Origin: Paenibacillus sp. J31TS4
GTDB taxonomy: Bacteria; Bacillota; Bacilli; Paenibacillales; NBRC-103111
DNA length: 64,000 bases
Direction: 5' to 3'
Assembly: GCF_018403265.1 (NCBI RefSeq)
Contig: NZ_BOSI01000002.1
Coordinates: forward strand, 682,001-746,000
The position numbers and the translations under genes were made by a program. Below the pieces are notes generated by a model. It did no database searches, was not told the origin of the DNA, and worked only from the letters and a program-made list of their open reading frames with translations. Shown in pieces: positions 10,101 to 18,682 of the stretch; position 1 is the stretch's first letter; every line of letters begins with the position of its first letter.

Positions 10101-11304
10101 CAAGTCGCTGGACAAGCAGCTTGCCGCCTGGTCGCGCACCGCCGCTGCCGGCGAGTCCGGCGAGCTCGCGGACGCCGATGTCGCCCAGGCGAAGAGCTAT
10201 CTGGACTGGGTGGGACCGTCGCTGCTCATGCACGGCGCCTCCAGACAACAGCTCGAAGCGATGGGACGCGAGGAGGCGGAGGGCGTGAAGACGCTTGAGG
10301 ACCCTTCTCTCTGGAAGCTGCACGTTCTCACCTCGGGGATGCTGCTCGAAGAAGCGGCGGCGGCTCACGACGCGTTGGCCGGGCAGGAAGAGAAGCTCGA
10401 TGCCGTGCGGCAGCTGAAGCCGGTAGCGAGTCCGCTGACGGAAGAAGGCCGGGAGGTCATGCGCCGACTCGGCTGGGCCTACCGCTGGCCGGCCGCCTCC
10501 CGTATGCCGACCAAGACGTCGGTCACGGAGATGAAGCGGAGGAGGGATGCGGAGGAGCTGCTGCAGGGCGGTCCGCTGACCGAACCAGAGGAAGCCAGCC
10601 ACTTCGCGCCTCCGGCCGAGCCGAGGCCGACCGGGGTTTACCGGAGGCCCAGATTCCGGGAGGACAAGCGGCTGAACGCGGCGGAGCGGGGGACTGCCTA
10701 CCATGCGGTCATGCAGCGGATGCCGCTTCGGGAAGGGCTGACGAGAGAGGACGTCGGCCGTACCATCGCCGATATGGTCGGCCACCGGCTGCTCACGCAG
10801 GAGCAGGCCGATGCGGTGGACGCAGATGTCGTTTGGACGTTCTTCGAGACGCTGGTTGGCCGCCGTCTGCTTCGGGCGCCGCGGGTGCTGCGCGAGCAGC
10901 CGTTCAACTACGGCCTGCCGGCCCGCGAGGTGTTCGGGAGCGGCGGCGTTCCCAAGCCGGCCGGTGAAGAGCCCGATTCCGGTGCGCGCCGGAACGAGGA
11001 GACGCTCCACGCCGGCTTGGACGACGGGCAGCAGGACGGCGGGGAAGAGACGATCCTCATTCAGGGCGTCATCGACTGCCTGTTCGAGGACGAGGAAGGA
11101 CTCGTCCTGCTGGACTTCAAGACGGACGCGAGACGCGGCCGGACGCCCGAGGAGATGGCCGCGCGGTACGCGATCCAGCTGGAGCTGTACGGCCGCGCTA
11201 TTGAGAACAGCTTGAAGAAGCCGCTGACGGAGGCCTATCTGTATTTCTTCGACGGAGCGGCGCTTGTGAGCGGCACGGATATCCGGAAACCGGAGGAGGA
11301 GTAA
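7135..11304 (+). CDS. addA: AddA, helicase-nuclease subunit
   Basis: A 1,389-residue UvrD/RecB-type helicase with a C-terminal nuclease. Walker A AAAGSGKT lies near residues 100-107, motif II is LLDEYQDTN, and motif V/VI segments SIHKSKGLEFPVVF and LYVALTRAREKL are present. The nuclease has GVIDCLFEDEEG and LLDFKTD. It is longer than B. subtilis AddA (about 1,232) owing to an N-terminal, acidic, probably disordered extension of about 80 residues before the Q-motif, and acidic inserts near residues 615-650 and 1275-1305. The ATG at 7135 has GGAAAGGAGAAGAGG upstream and no better start lies nearer the helicase core. It overlaps addB by 14 bp and is followed 6 bp later by sbcD. Confidence 0.96.
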   Translation: MTEHDKKEPRPGPATRDADWAETGRGDGKEDQMVDVGETAAEIAGDIVREEAVRPAGDGAASVTRPVTSSAVPPKPAGAVWTDGQWEAIARRGSNILVAAAAGSGKTAVLVERIIRRVSDEREPVDVDRLLVATFTKAAASEMRERIREALEKALYAKPDSAHLRRQLALLGRASITTLHSFCLEVIQRYYQMIRLDPGFRIANETETDMLRQDVLEELFEEYYTNADAASPFWTLLEWFGGERSDEALFRLVLRLHDASQSHPDPAGWLQEMAGLFDPEGERPSLWFETLQRDVRLELEGMLGLLAEASRLAGLPGGPAPYLVNLTEEKAALAELLQLSEGEWEALYAAFQTAPFGRLKPCKGDDLDPALQQQTKELREIAKTRFAKLKSELFGRTPEEYRRELGVMRPLMEMLTELTLAFGDRFQKGKAGKGLIDFGDLEHYCLAILADPASPPGELRPSLAAQDYRNQFVEILLDEYQDTNLVQEAIVSLISRDGAGNRFMVGDVKQSIYRFRLAEPGLFLAKYKSFGSDGSGDGVRIDLSSNFRSRREVVDGVNFLFKRFMKETVGEVAYDRDAELVYGASYYEQAAAGRELPVEWMLIDRSRTGLDETEGPDEPAGEAADGEGPEAEAGLPDPEEERQEWETAQLEARSIGLQIRRLLGADGGKPFQVYDKREKGLRDATYRDIVILLRATQSWAPVFMEELRLLGIPAYADLNTGYFSATEVDIVLSLLKVIDNPYQDIPLAGVLRSPILGLSADELAAIRLKDRKGSYYAALLAFAEEEGGREELRGRIVRFLRQLEGWRTDARQGSLTDLIRTLYRETGFYEFVGGMPGGIQRQANLRALQDRARQYEATSFRGLFRFLRFVERMQESGGDLGTARALGEQEDVVRIMSIHKSKGLEFPVVFVAGLGKGFNRMDLQAAFLLHKELGFGPRYVDLEQRVSYPSLPTLAIRRRMKLELLAEEMRILYVALTRAREKLFLLGTVKSLDKQLAAWSRTAAAGESGELADADVAQAKSYLDWVGPSLLMHGASRQQLEAMGREEAEGVKTLEDPSLWKLHVLTSGMLLEEAAAAHDALAGQEEKLDAVRQLKPVASPLTEEGREVMRRLGWAYRWPAASRMPTKTSVTEMKRRRDAEELLQGGPLTEPEEASHFAPPAEPRPTGVYRRPRFREDKRLNAAERGTAYHAVMQRMPLREGLTREDVGRTIADMVGHRLLTQEQADAVDADVVWTFFETLVGRRLLRAPRVLREQPFNYGLPAREVFGSGGVPKPAGEEPDSGARRNEETLHAGLDDGQQDGGEETILIQGVIDCLFEDEEGLVLLDFKTDARRGRTPEEMAARYAIQLELYGRAIENSLKKPLTEAYLYFFDGAALVSGTDIRKPEEE

Positions 11305-11310
11305 AGGCGG

Positions 11311-12510
11311 ATGAGAATTCTACATACGGCGGACTGGCATTTTGGCCGGACGCTGGAGGGAAGAAGCCGGCAGCAGGAGCAGGAGCAATTCGTCGACGAG
11401 CTTGTCCGCATCGCGGACGATCAGCAGATCGATCTCGTGCTGATGGCGGGTGACGTCTATGACTCCGTCAATCCGCCCGCCGCCTCCGAGAAGCTGTTCT
11501 ACGAGGCGATGTCGCGGCTCGCTGCCGGAGGCCGCCGCCGGATTGCGGTCATTGCGGGCAACCACGACAATCCCGACCGGATTGCGGCCTCGGCTCCGCT
11601 TGCCGGCGGGCACGGTATCACGCTCGTCGGCCTGCCGACGGCGGAGCCGATCGCCATCGACATCACGCGGACGGGCGAGCGGGCGATGCTGTACGCGCTG
11701 CCTTATCCGTCGGAGGCGAGGCTCGCGGAGCTGCTGTCCGCCGATTCGGACGAAGCCGCGCTCCGGCTCGCCTATTCGGAGAAGATTCGCGGGCTCGTAG
11801 GCAAATGCTCCGGCGCTTTCAAGCCGGAGACAGTCAACCTCATCATGAGCCATCTGTACGTGCTCGGCGGCGCCGAGACGGATTCGGAGCGGCCGATCCA
11901 GGTCGGCGGCGCCTACACGGTCGATACTGGGGCGTTGTGCGTGAATGCCGACTACGTGGCGCTCGGCCACCTGCACCGTCCCCAGACGCTGAAGGCGTCG
12001 TCGCCGATCCGCTACAGTGGCTCTCCGCTCGGCTACAGCTTCTCGGAGGCGGGGCAGGCCAAATCGGTGACGATCGTGGACCTGAAGCCGGGAGGCGGCC
12101 CCGCCGTCCCAGAAGAGATCTTCCTATCATGCGGCAAGCCGCTCGTCCGGTGGAAGGCCGACGGCGGCATCGCGCAGCTGCACGCCTGGCTGGACGAGGG
12201 GCGGGACGCCAACGCCTGGATCGACCTGGAGCTGCATCTGGACGATTCGCTGTCCATGGAGCAGATCCAGTCGCTGCGCAAGAGCCACGGCGGCATTCTG
12301 ACGATCCGTCCGGTCTACCGCGAGCAGGCGACAGCTTACGAGCCGCAGGCTGAGAAGAGCCTGCCGCTTGACGAGATGTTCCGCCGGTTCTACACGAGGC
12401 AGACGGGGGGCGCGGAGCCGGAGGCGGAGCTCATCCGGCTCTTCCTGGACCTGCTGCAGGAGGAAGGCGGGCCCGGCGAGGCTGCACCCGAAGGGAGGAA
12501 GGACGAATGA
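11311..12510 (+). CDS. sbcD: SbcD, Mre11-type nuclease subunit
   Basis: A 399-residue calcineurin-like phosphoesterase that forms the nuclease of the SbcCD (Mre11-Rad50-like) complex, which trims hairpins and protein-blocked DNA ends. Metal-binding motifs are in order: D8-x-H10, GDVYD near residue 47, GNHDNPD near 87, and the late MSHLYVLGG and GHLHRPQ. The C-terminal capping domain is present. The start ATG follows GGAGGAGTAAAGGCGG. It begins 6 bp after addA and overlaps sbcC by the four bases ATGA (12507-12510), so the four end-processing genes form one unit. Confidence 0.95.
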   Translation: MRILHTADWHFGRTLEGRSRQQEQEQFVDELVRIADDQQIDLVLMAGDVYDSVNPPAASEKLFYEAMSRLAAGGRRRIAVIAGNHDNPDRIAASAPLAGGHGITLVGLPTAEPIAIDITRTGERAMLYALPYPSEARLAELLSADSDEAALRLAYSEKIRGLVGKCSGAFKPETVNLIMSHLYVLGGAETDSERPIQVGGAYTVDTGALCVNADYVALGHLHRPQTLKASSPIRYSGSPLGYSFSEAGQAKSVTIVDLKPGGGPAVPEEIFLSCGKPLVRWKADGGIAQLHAWLDEGRDANAWIDLELHLDDSLSMEQIQSLRKSHGGILTIRPVYREQATAYEPQAEKSLPLDEMFRRFYTRQTGGAEPEAELIRLFLDLLQEEGGPGEAAPEGRKDE

Positions 12511-15500
12511 AGCCGGTCTATCTGTCCCTCGCGGGACTTCAGAGCTACCGGGAAAAGCAGGAGATCGACTTCACCCAGCTGTGCGGCACGGGCGTCTTCG
12601 GTATTTTCGGCCCGACCGGGAGCGGCAAATCAACCGTGCTCGACGCGATGACGCTTGCGCTGTACGGCAAGGTGGAGCGCGCGAGCAACGGCACGCAGGG
12701 CATTCTGAACCACGCTGAGCAGGCGCTCTCGGTCGCGTTCCAGTTCGAGCTGTCCCATGCGTCCGGATGCAAAGTCTATCGGGTGGAGCGTCAATTCAAA
12801 CGCGGGCACGACCTGTCGGTGAACAATACGGTCAGCCGCCTGATCGATCTGTCGCGCGGCGAGAGCGTCGTGCTGGCCGACAAGGTGGCCGAAGTGAACC
12901 AGGGCGTGCAGCAGCTGCTCGGACTGTCGATGCAGGACTTCACGCGCGCCGTGGTGCTGCCGCAGGGCAAATTCGCCGAATTCCTCGCGCTCAAGGGCAG
13001 CGAGAGGCGGCAGATGCTGCAGCGGCTGTTTCATCTCGAGCAGTACGGCGATGTGCTGAACGGGAGACTTAGCCAGCAAGTGAAGGAAACCGATTCGCTT
13101 CTCAAGGAGACGAGGGCCGAGCAGCTCGGTCTCGGCGACGCATCGGAGGAGGCACTGGCCATCGCCCGGGAGAGGCTCACGGAGTCTGCCGAAGCCGCCG
13201 ACAAGGCGCGCAAGACGAGAACCGAAACGGAGGAAGGCGTCCGGCGGCGCCGGGAGCTGCACGAGCTTCAGCAGGAAGCGGCCGGGCTCGAGGAGGCGCT
13301 GGCCGCGCTCACCGGACGCGAGGAAGAGATGGCTGAGCGCGAACGGAAGCTTGCGCTCGCGGATCGGGCGGATCGGCTGTATCCGCTCCTGCAGGACCTG
13401 CGGGAGGCGTCCCGCCGGAGCGAGGAGCTCGGCGTCCGGCTTGCGGAGACGGAGCGCCGGCACGAGCAGGCGGAGGCCGAACGCCGGGAAGCGGCGGAGG
13501 CGCATGCCAACGCGAAGCGGGCACTCGCAGACGAGGAGCCGGCGGTTCGCCGGGAGCTGGAGCAGCTGAGACACGCGCTCCGGCTTGAGGAGGAGATCCG
13601 GACCGGGGAGGCCGGCCTCGGGGAACTGATCCGGCAGCTCGGCGAAGCCGGTGCCCGGGCGGGCTCTCTCGTGGAGCAGGAAACGAAGGAGAAGGAGCGT
13701 TACGACCGTGCTCTTCAGCTGCAGGCGGAATTGAAGGAGCAGCTGAAGAAGGCGGAAGTGAAGAATGAAGACCGCCTCCTGTTACAGGAAGCGGGAACAG
13801 CCCATCAGCGGATGCTGGCTGTGGAGAAGCAGCAGCAGGAGCTGGAGGGCGAAGCTGGAGAAGCTGCCCGATCCGCCCAGGCGGCAGAGGCAGAAGCAAG
13901 CGAAGCGGAGGCGCTCCGGACCCGGCTGGCCGGCGAGCTCGCCGAAGCCGCCGCCCGCGCCGCCGAGGACGCGGGCCTGCTCGAGTCGCTCGCAGCCGAG
14001 CACGAGCGGCTGCAGCAGGCGCTCACGGCCGGCATCGCCGCCGAGCAGGCCGCGCAGCGCGAGCGGGAGCGCGGGCAGCTCGCCGCGCTTCTCGCCGCCG
14101 ACCTCGCGCCCGGCTGCCCGTGCCCGGTGTGCGGCTCCGCGCAGCATCCGCAGCCGGCCGCCGCGGCCGGGCACGCCGCGCCGCCGCCCGAGGAGGCGCT
14201 CGCCCGGCTCGAGCGGCTGCACGCCGACGCCCGCGAGCAGCACGGCCGCACCGGGCGCGAGCAGGGCGCCGCGCAGCTGCTGCTCGAGCGGCTGCAGGCC
14301 GCGCTCGCGCCCGCCGGGCCGGCCGCCGCCGGGCTCGCCGAGGCCGCGGCCGCAAGCGCGCCGCCGGCAGCGCCTGCTCCGGCGCCGGCGAGCGCCGCGC
14401 CGCAGCCGGCCGCCGCGGGCGAGGCTGCCTGGCGCGCCGCTCTCGCCGCGCTTGGCGAGCAGCTCGGCGCCGCGGCTTCGCGGCTCGCCGCGCTCGGCGA
14501 GCGCACGCGGCCGCTGGCGGCGCAGCTCGTGCAGGCGGAGCGCCGTCTCGGCGATGCCGCCGCGCGGCTCGCGGCGCAGCGCGGCGTCGAGGCGGGCCTC
14601 GCGCGCAAGCTCGCGGCCGCCCGCGCCGAGGCGGAGCGGCTCACCGCCGAGTGGCGGAGCCGGTTCCCGGCGCTGCCGCCGGAGCGCCTCGCGGCCGAGC
14701 TCGAGCGGCTGCACGCCAGCGACCGTGCCGCGGAGGAGCTGCGCGGGCGGCTGGAGAAGAGTGTGCCGTTTCTCGAGCAGACGCTCGAGAAGCTGGAGGG
14801 GCTCCGCCGGGCGCTCGCGGACGCGGAGAAGGAGAGCGTCCGGCTGGAGGCCGACCGCGCGGGCCGCGAGCAGCTGCTTGGATTCAAGAAGCAGGAGCTC
14901 GCTGGCATCGTCGGCGAAGAGCAGGCCGCCCGGAAGCTGCAGCAGGCGGAGGAGCGGCTCGCCGGACTGACCGCACGCGAGCGAGGGGCCGGCGAGAGGC
15001 TTGAGCGGCTGCAGAACGCGCTGCAGGAGCTGAGCCGAATGTACATAGCCGTCAAGCAGGAATACGGCACCTGGAACGAGCAGCGGACGAAGACGGAGAC
15101 GGTCTGGAACGAAGCGCTCGCCCGCTCGGTGTTCGACGATCCGGGTCAGGTCGAGACCGCCCGGCTGGACGAGGAACAGGCGGCGGCCTGGACCGAGGAC
15201 GTCCGGCAGTACCGCGAGGAGACGGCCAAGCTCCGCTCCCGGCTCGAGCGGGTCGCGGAGCGACTCGGACCGGAGCGGCTCACGGACGAAGAATGGGAAA
15301 CGTGGCTGGCTAAGCTCGCCGAGGCCGTCCGCGAGGACGAGGAGGCGCTGCAGCGGCGGGCCAAGGCCGAACGGGATCTGGACGAGCTGGAGAAGAAGCA
15401 CGCCCACTGGCGGTCGCTTGAGGAGAAGCGTCTCGCGGCGGAACGGAAAGCGGGCCGTCTCGGCAAGCTCCAAACCGTGCTGAGAGGCAACGCCTTCGTC

Positions 15501-15959
15501 GAGTTCATGGCGGAGGAGCAGCTGATGCAGGTGAGCCGCGAGGCGTCCCGCCGGCTCGGACAGCTGACCCGGCAGCGTTATGCGCTTGAGGTCGATTCGG
15601 CGGGAGGCTTCGTCATCCGCGACGACGCAAACGGAGGCATTCGGCGGCCGGTCGCATCGCTGTCGGGGGGCGAGACGTTTCTGACGTCGCTCGCCCTCGC
15701 GCTTGCGCTGTCTGCTCAGATTCAGCTGAACGGCCAGTACCCGCTCGAATTCTTCTTCCTCGACGAAGGGTTCGGCACCTTGGACCCCGAGCTGCTGGAC
15801 ACGGTCATCGGGTCGTTGGAGAAGCTGCACAGCGACGCCTTGACGGTCGGCATTATCAGCCACGTGCCCGAGCTCAAAGCCCGGCTGCCGCGCCGGCTGG
15901 TCGTCCACCCGGCGGATGCTGCCGGACGGGGCAGCAGGATCGAGCTGGAGACCTTTTAG
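12507..15959 (+). CDS. sbcC: SbcC, Rad50-type ATPase subunit
   Basis: A 1,150-residue SMC-like ATPase. The N-terminal Walker A is GPTGSGKST (residues about 35-43). A long coiled coil folds back at a zinc hook, C539-P-V-C542, and returns to the C-terminal signature LSGGE and Walker B FFFLDEG. ATP-driven movements of this arm pair would gate the SbcD nuclease. The central region from about 14000 to 14720 is built almost only of Ala, Arg, Pro, Gly and Glu and is extremely GC-rich, unlike the ends of the gene. The frame stays open throughout. The long antisense frame opposite it is a by-product of this composition. Confidence 0.95.
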   Translation: MKPVYLSLAGLQSYREKQEIDFTQLCGTGVFGIFGPTGSGKSTVLDAMTLALYGKVERASNGTQGILNHAEQALSVAFQFELSHASGCKVYRVERQFKRGHDLSVNNTVSRLIDLSRGESVVLADKVAEVNQGVQQLLGLSMQDFTRAVVLPQGKFAEFLALKGSERRQMLQRLFHLEQYGDVLNGRLSQQVKETDSLLKETRAEQLGLGDASEEALAIARERLTESAEAADKARKTRTETEEGVRRRRELHELQQEAAGLEEALAALTGREEEMAERERKLALADRADRLYPLLQDLREASRRSEELGVRLAETERRHEQAEAERREAAEAHANAKRALADEEPAVRRELEQLRHALRLEEEIRTGEAGLGELIRQLGEAGARAGSLVEQETKEKERYDRALQLQAELKEQLKKAEVKNEDRLLLQEAGTAHQRMLAVEKQQQELEGEAGEAARSAQAAEAEASEAEALRTRLAGELAEAAARAAEDAGLLESLAAEHERLQQALTAGIAAEQAAQRERERGQLAALLAADLAPGCPCPVCGSAQHPQPAAAAGHAAPPPEEALARLERLHADAREQHGRTGREQGAAQLLLERLQAALAPAGPAAAGLAEAAAASAPPAAPAPAPASAAPQPAAAGEAAWRAALAALGEQLGAAASRLAALGERTRPLAAQLVQAERRLGDAAARLAAQRGVEAGLARKLAAARAEAERLTAEWRSRFPALPPERLAAELERLHASDRAAEELRGRLEKSVPFLEQTLEKLEGLRRALADAEKESVRLEADRAGREQLLGFKKQELAGIVGEEQAARKLQQAEERLAGLTARERGAGERLERLQNALQELSRMYIAVKQEYGTWNEQRTKTETVWNEALARSVFDDPGQVETARLDEEQAAAWTEDVRQYREETAKLRSRLERVAERLGPERLTDEEWETWLAKLAEAVREDEEALQRRAKAERDLDELEKKHAHWRSLEEKRLAAERKAGRLGKLQTVLRGNAFVEFMAEEQLMQVSREASRRLGQLTRQRYALEVDSAGGFVIRDDANGGIRRPVASLSGGETFLTSLALALALSAQIQLNGQYPLEFFFLDEGFGTLDPELLDTVIGSLEKLHSDALTVGIISHVPELKARLPRRLVVHPADAAGRGSRIELETF

Positions 15960-16363
15960 CGGCATGTGCTTACTATTCGATTAGGTGTCGTCAAGACCGC
16001 GCTGGGAGCTTCGCGCGAGGCGGGAAGGCGGCCGGCTGAAATGCTGCAACAAATGATAAAAGGTGTGTTACGAGAACCGCCGTATGCGTGCGAATGCAGG
16101 CACACGGCGGTTTTTTTGCGTTCGAGGGGAGTTCTGGCGGACTACATGAGGAGGTGGTGCAGAGGAACCGGGAGAGGAACGGGCAAGGTCTTGCCGAACT
16201 GTCTAAAGGAATAACGCTCCACAACTAAAACTCCGAATCCCCCCCTTCGGCAGACGCTTTGGCCTATTGAGAACCCGATCCGGCGAATGAGAACTAGGCC
16301 GCGCACCGCCGCGGCTGGTACGATGCTAACGGGATGCCGGACGGCAGGAGGTAAGCGCCAGGC
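15960..16363 (+). other. Gene-free spacer between sbcC and the AraC regulator
   Basis: The first part carries the sbcC terminator (16075-16117). The rest has no supported gene. An extended -10, TGGTACGAT (16316-16324), lies 40 bp before the regulator start without a matching -35 and may be its promoter. A pair of similar segments, ATTGAGAAC (16267-16275) and AATGAGAAC (16286-16294), sits just upstream of it and could be an operator, but this is a guess. Confidence 0.4.
16075..16117 (+). terminator. Rho-independent terminator after sbcC
   Basis: Stem AACCGCCGT (16075-16083) pairs with ACGGCGGTT (16104-16112), followed by seven Ts. Confidence 0.85.
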
Positions 16364-18682
16364 GTGCGACACGGAAATGGGGGGAGAAGGAACGAAGCGA
16401 GGTTCGCCATGCGCTATCTGCTGACCAAACAAGCGATCCGTCTCTATGTATGGATCGGCATCCTGGTGACCGTCATCGTCGTGCCCTGCTCCTTGTACCT
16501 GACTCATCGGTTTTCCGCATACGCGTATACCCAGATGAGCGAGTTTCAGCAGGACCGGATTGCGCAGACGGCCAGCCGGACGGATTTTTTGCTGAGCAAG
16601 CTCAAAGCCTATTCACTCAATATGTACGAAGACCGCACGATCCGGGACTGGCTGCAGGCTGACCGGAATTTGCCGCTCGCCAATATGGAAGCGCTTCAAA
16701 TCGTCTCATCTTACATGGCGACCGAGCCTTTTTTGAAGCGGGTCTACTTGGTGAACCGCAGCACGAGGGCCGTTCTGGATTCGGCCGTCGGCGTAGTCCC
16801 GTTCGAGCAGTTCGCCGATCCCGCCATGCTGAACCGCCTCGAGACCGACCCGCCGGCGTTTCTTCAGTTTTTCCCACATCGTCTTGGAGAGGCCACCTAT
16901 CCGGCAATGCTCGTGCCGGCCACTCCAGCCCGCAAGGCGGAGAACGGCTACCTGGCCGTTCTGCTGGACCGCGAAGCCCTGCAGGCGTTTTTGCTCGAGA
17001 ACAACGAGCGGCTGGGAACCGAGATCTGGATTCTCGACGAGCAGGATCGCCCCGTTCTGGGAGAGAGGGAAGCGGTCCCGGCAATAGGAGTGCTCGAGGA
17101 GAGCAGGGCTTCCGCGGAGCGGGGGACGGAGGCAGCCGCTGAACGGGGGGAGGAGCGGCCCTTTCTCAACCGCGCTCCTTTGGCGTCCCAGGCATGGACC
17201 GTGGTGTCCCGCTCGGATCTCCGAACGTTTCGGCAGCAGGCCGAGTCGTTCCGCAACGGCATCCTCGGCGGGTCGGGACTCGTGCTGCTCTGCCTGTTGG
17301 CCGCCGCCTTCTGGAACTCCCGGCGGGTCATCCGTCCGTTCCGCTCTCTCGCCGAGCAGGTCAGCACCCGGCTGTCCGCTGAACCGGACAAAGGGCCGCA
17401 TCGGCCGCTTCCAGGGGACGAATACCGGATTCTGAAGGACGGCATTGAGTGGCTCGCAACGAGCGTCGACGAAATGAAGGGCTCGCTGCAGGCGGCGTTC
17501 CCGCTCGCAAAGGCGGAGTATATGCGGCAGTGGGTGCTGCAGGGCCGGGTCAACCAGTCGGTCCGCAACGACGCTGTCGCCGCCTCGGGCCTCGCCGGAC
17601 GAGAGACGCTGTTCCTCGCGGTGCTCAAGATCGACCGGTACGGGCAATGGGCCGAGTCCGTGGATATGCATGCGCGCCGGCAGCGGAAGGAAGCCATAGC
17701 GCGGATCGCGGAGGAAACTCTGGCGTCCGGCGGAGCCGGCTGCGAGGCGGTCGATCTGGCGGGCGACCACCTCGTGCTGCTGCTCGGCTATGACGGCGAA
17801 TGGCAGGCGCTGCTCCAGCTGCTGGAGCGGGCGAAGCGGCGGATTGCCGCGCGGACGGGGCTCGGCGTGACGATCGCTCTTAGCGACCGCAAGCACCGGG
17901 AGGATGATCTGCGCGCCGCCTACGACGTTTGCCTCGAGCTGGCGAAGCTGCGCTTCCTCGGCGGCGAGGACCGGATCTATACGGAGGCGGATTACGAGAC
18001 GTATGCCAATTTGCTGCAGCCGCTTCCCGAGCCCAAAACGCTCGAGCATCTGATCGTCGCCGTAAAGGCCGGCCGGACAGAAGAGCTGGCCGAGCGGCTT
18101 GGCGAGCTGTTCGGCCCGATGGCCGCCATGCGGTATTCGGAATGCCGGGTACGCCTGACGGTCATTCTGTTCACGATTATGAAGGAATTCGACAGCCTGT
18201 CGGCGCTCCAGAAGGTGGACGGCATCGATCGGCAGCTGGACCGGTTCTCCACGCTGGCGGAGCTGCGCGACTGGCTGCACGCCGAGCTGCTGCTCGTTAT
18301 GGAACAGCTCGGGAGCCGCAAGAGCCTGGAACGCAAGGATCGGCTGGTTGAAGAGATGAAGGTCTACCTGCAGGCGCGCCTGCAGGACCCGCTGCTCGCT
18401 GCGGAGGACGTGGCGGACCATATCTCCCTGTCGGTCAAATACGCGAGACGGCTTTTCCAGGACATCCAGGGCGTCACTCTCTCGGGCTATCTGCTTGACC
18501 TGCGCATCCGCAAGGTCAAGGAGCTGCTCGTAACGACGTCGCTGCCCGTAGCTGAGATTGGGGAGCAATCGGGCTTTCTGACGCGGAGCCACTTCTTTAC
18601 CGCCTTCAAAAAGGCGACCGGGATGACGCCCAGCCAATACCGGGAGCATGCCGCAGGGAAACGGGAGGAGGAAGCGGGATGA
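16364..18682 (+). CDS. Transmembrane AraC-family regulator of sugar uptake
   Basis: A 772-residue one-component regulator. It has a basic N-terminus, a membrane segment near residues 26-46, an extracytoplasmic sensor of about 250 residues, a second membrane segment near 299-318 and a HAMP-like stretch. It ends in an AraC/XylS double helix-turn-helix (about 665-765) with the family consensus GFLTRSHFFTAFKKATGMTP. This is the architecture of Paenibacillus YesN/MsmR-like regulators next to CUT1 sugar transporters. GTG 16364 is taken as start because AGGAGGTAA lies 12 bp upstream; ATG 16409 (with GCGAGG) is a real alternative that would remove 15 residues. The end overlaps the next gene by ATGA, tying regulator and binding protein together. 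Confidence 0.88.
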   Translation: MRHGNGGRRNEARFAMRYLLTKQAIRLYVWIGILVTVIVVPCSLYLTHRFSAYAYTQMSEFQQDRIAQTASRTDFLLSKLKAYSLNMYEDRTIRDWLQADRNLPLANMEALQIVSSYMATEPFLKRVYLVNRSTRAVLDSAVGVVPFEQFADPAMLNRLETDPPAFLQFFPHRLGEATYPAMLVPATPARKAENGYLAVLLDREALQAFLLENNERLGTEIWILDEQDRPVLGEREAVPAIGVLEESRASAERGTEAAAERGEERPFLNRAPLASQAWTVVSRSDLRTFRQQAESFRNGILGGSGLVLLCLLAAAFWNSRRVIRPFRSLAEQVSTRLSAEPDKGPHRPLPGDEYRILKDGIEWLATSVDEMKGSLQAAFPLAKAEYMRQWVLQGRVNQSVRNDAVAASGLAGRETLFLAVLKIDRYGQWAESVDMHARRQRKEAIARIAEETLASGGAGCEAVDLAGDHLVLLLGYDGEWQALLQLLERAKRRIAARTGLGVTIALSDRKHREDDLRAAYDVCLELAKLRFLGGEDRIYTEADYETYANLLQPLPEPKTLEHLIVAVKAGRTEELAERLGELFGPMAAMRYSECRVRLTVILFTIMKEFDSLSALQKVDGIDRQLDRFSTLAELRDWLHAELLLVMEQLGSRKSLERKDRLVEEMKVYLQARLQDPLLAAEDVADHISLSVKYARRLFQDIQGVTLSGYLLDLRIRKVKELLVTTSLPVAEIGEQSGFLTRSHFFTAFKKATGMTPSQYREHAAGKREEEAG

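Noticed and set aside
13782-15965. A 727-codon open frame on the minus strand opposite sbcC
   Set aside because: It mirrors the GC-rich codon pattern of sbcC, has no ribosome site or recognisable domain and lies fully inside a certain gene.
15966-16214. Short open frame after sbcC
   Set aside because: It spans the sbcC terminator, lacks a ribosome site and ends in low-quality sequence with no family likeness.
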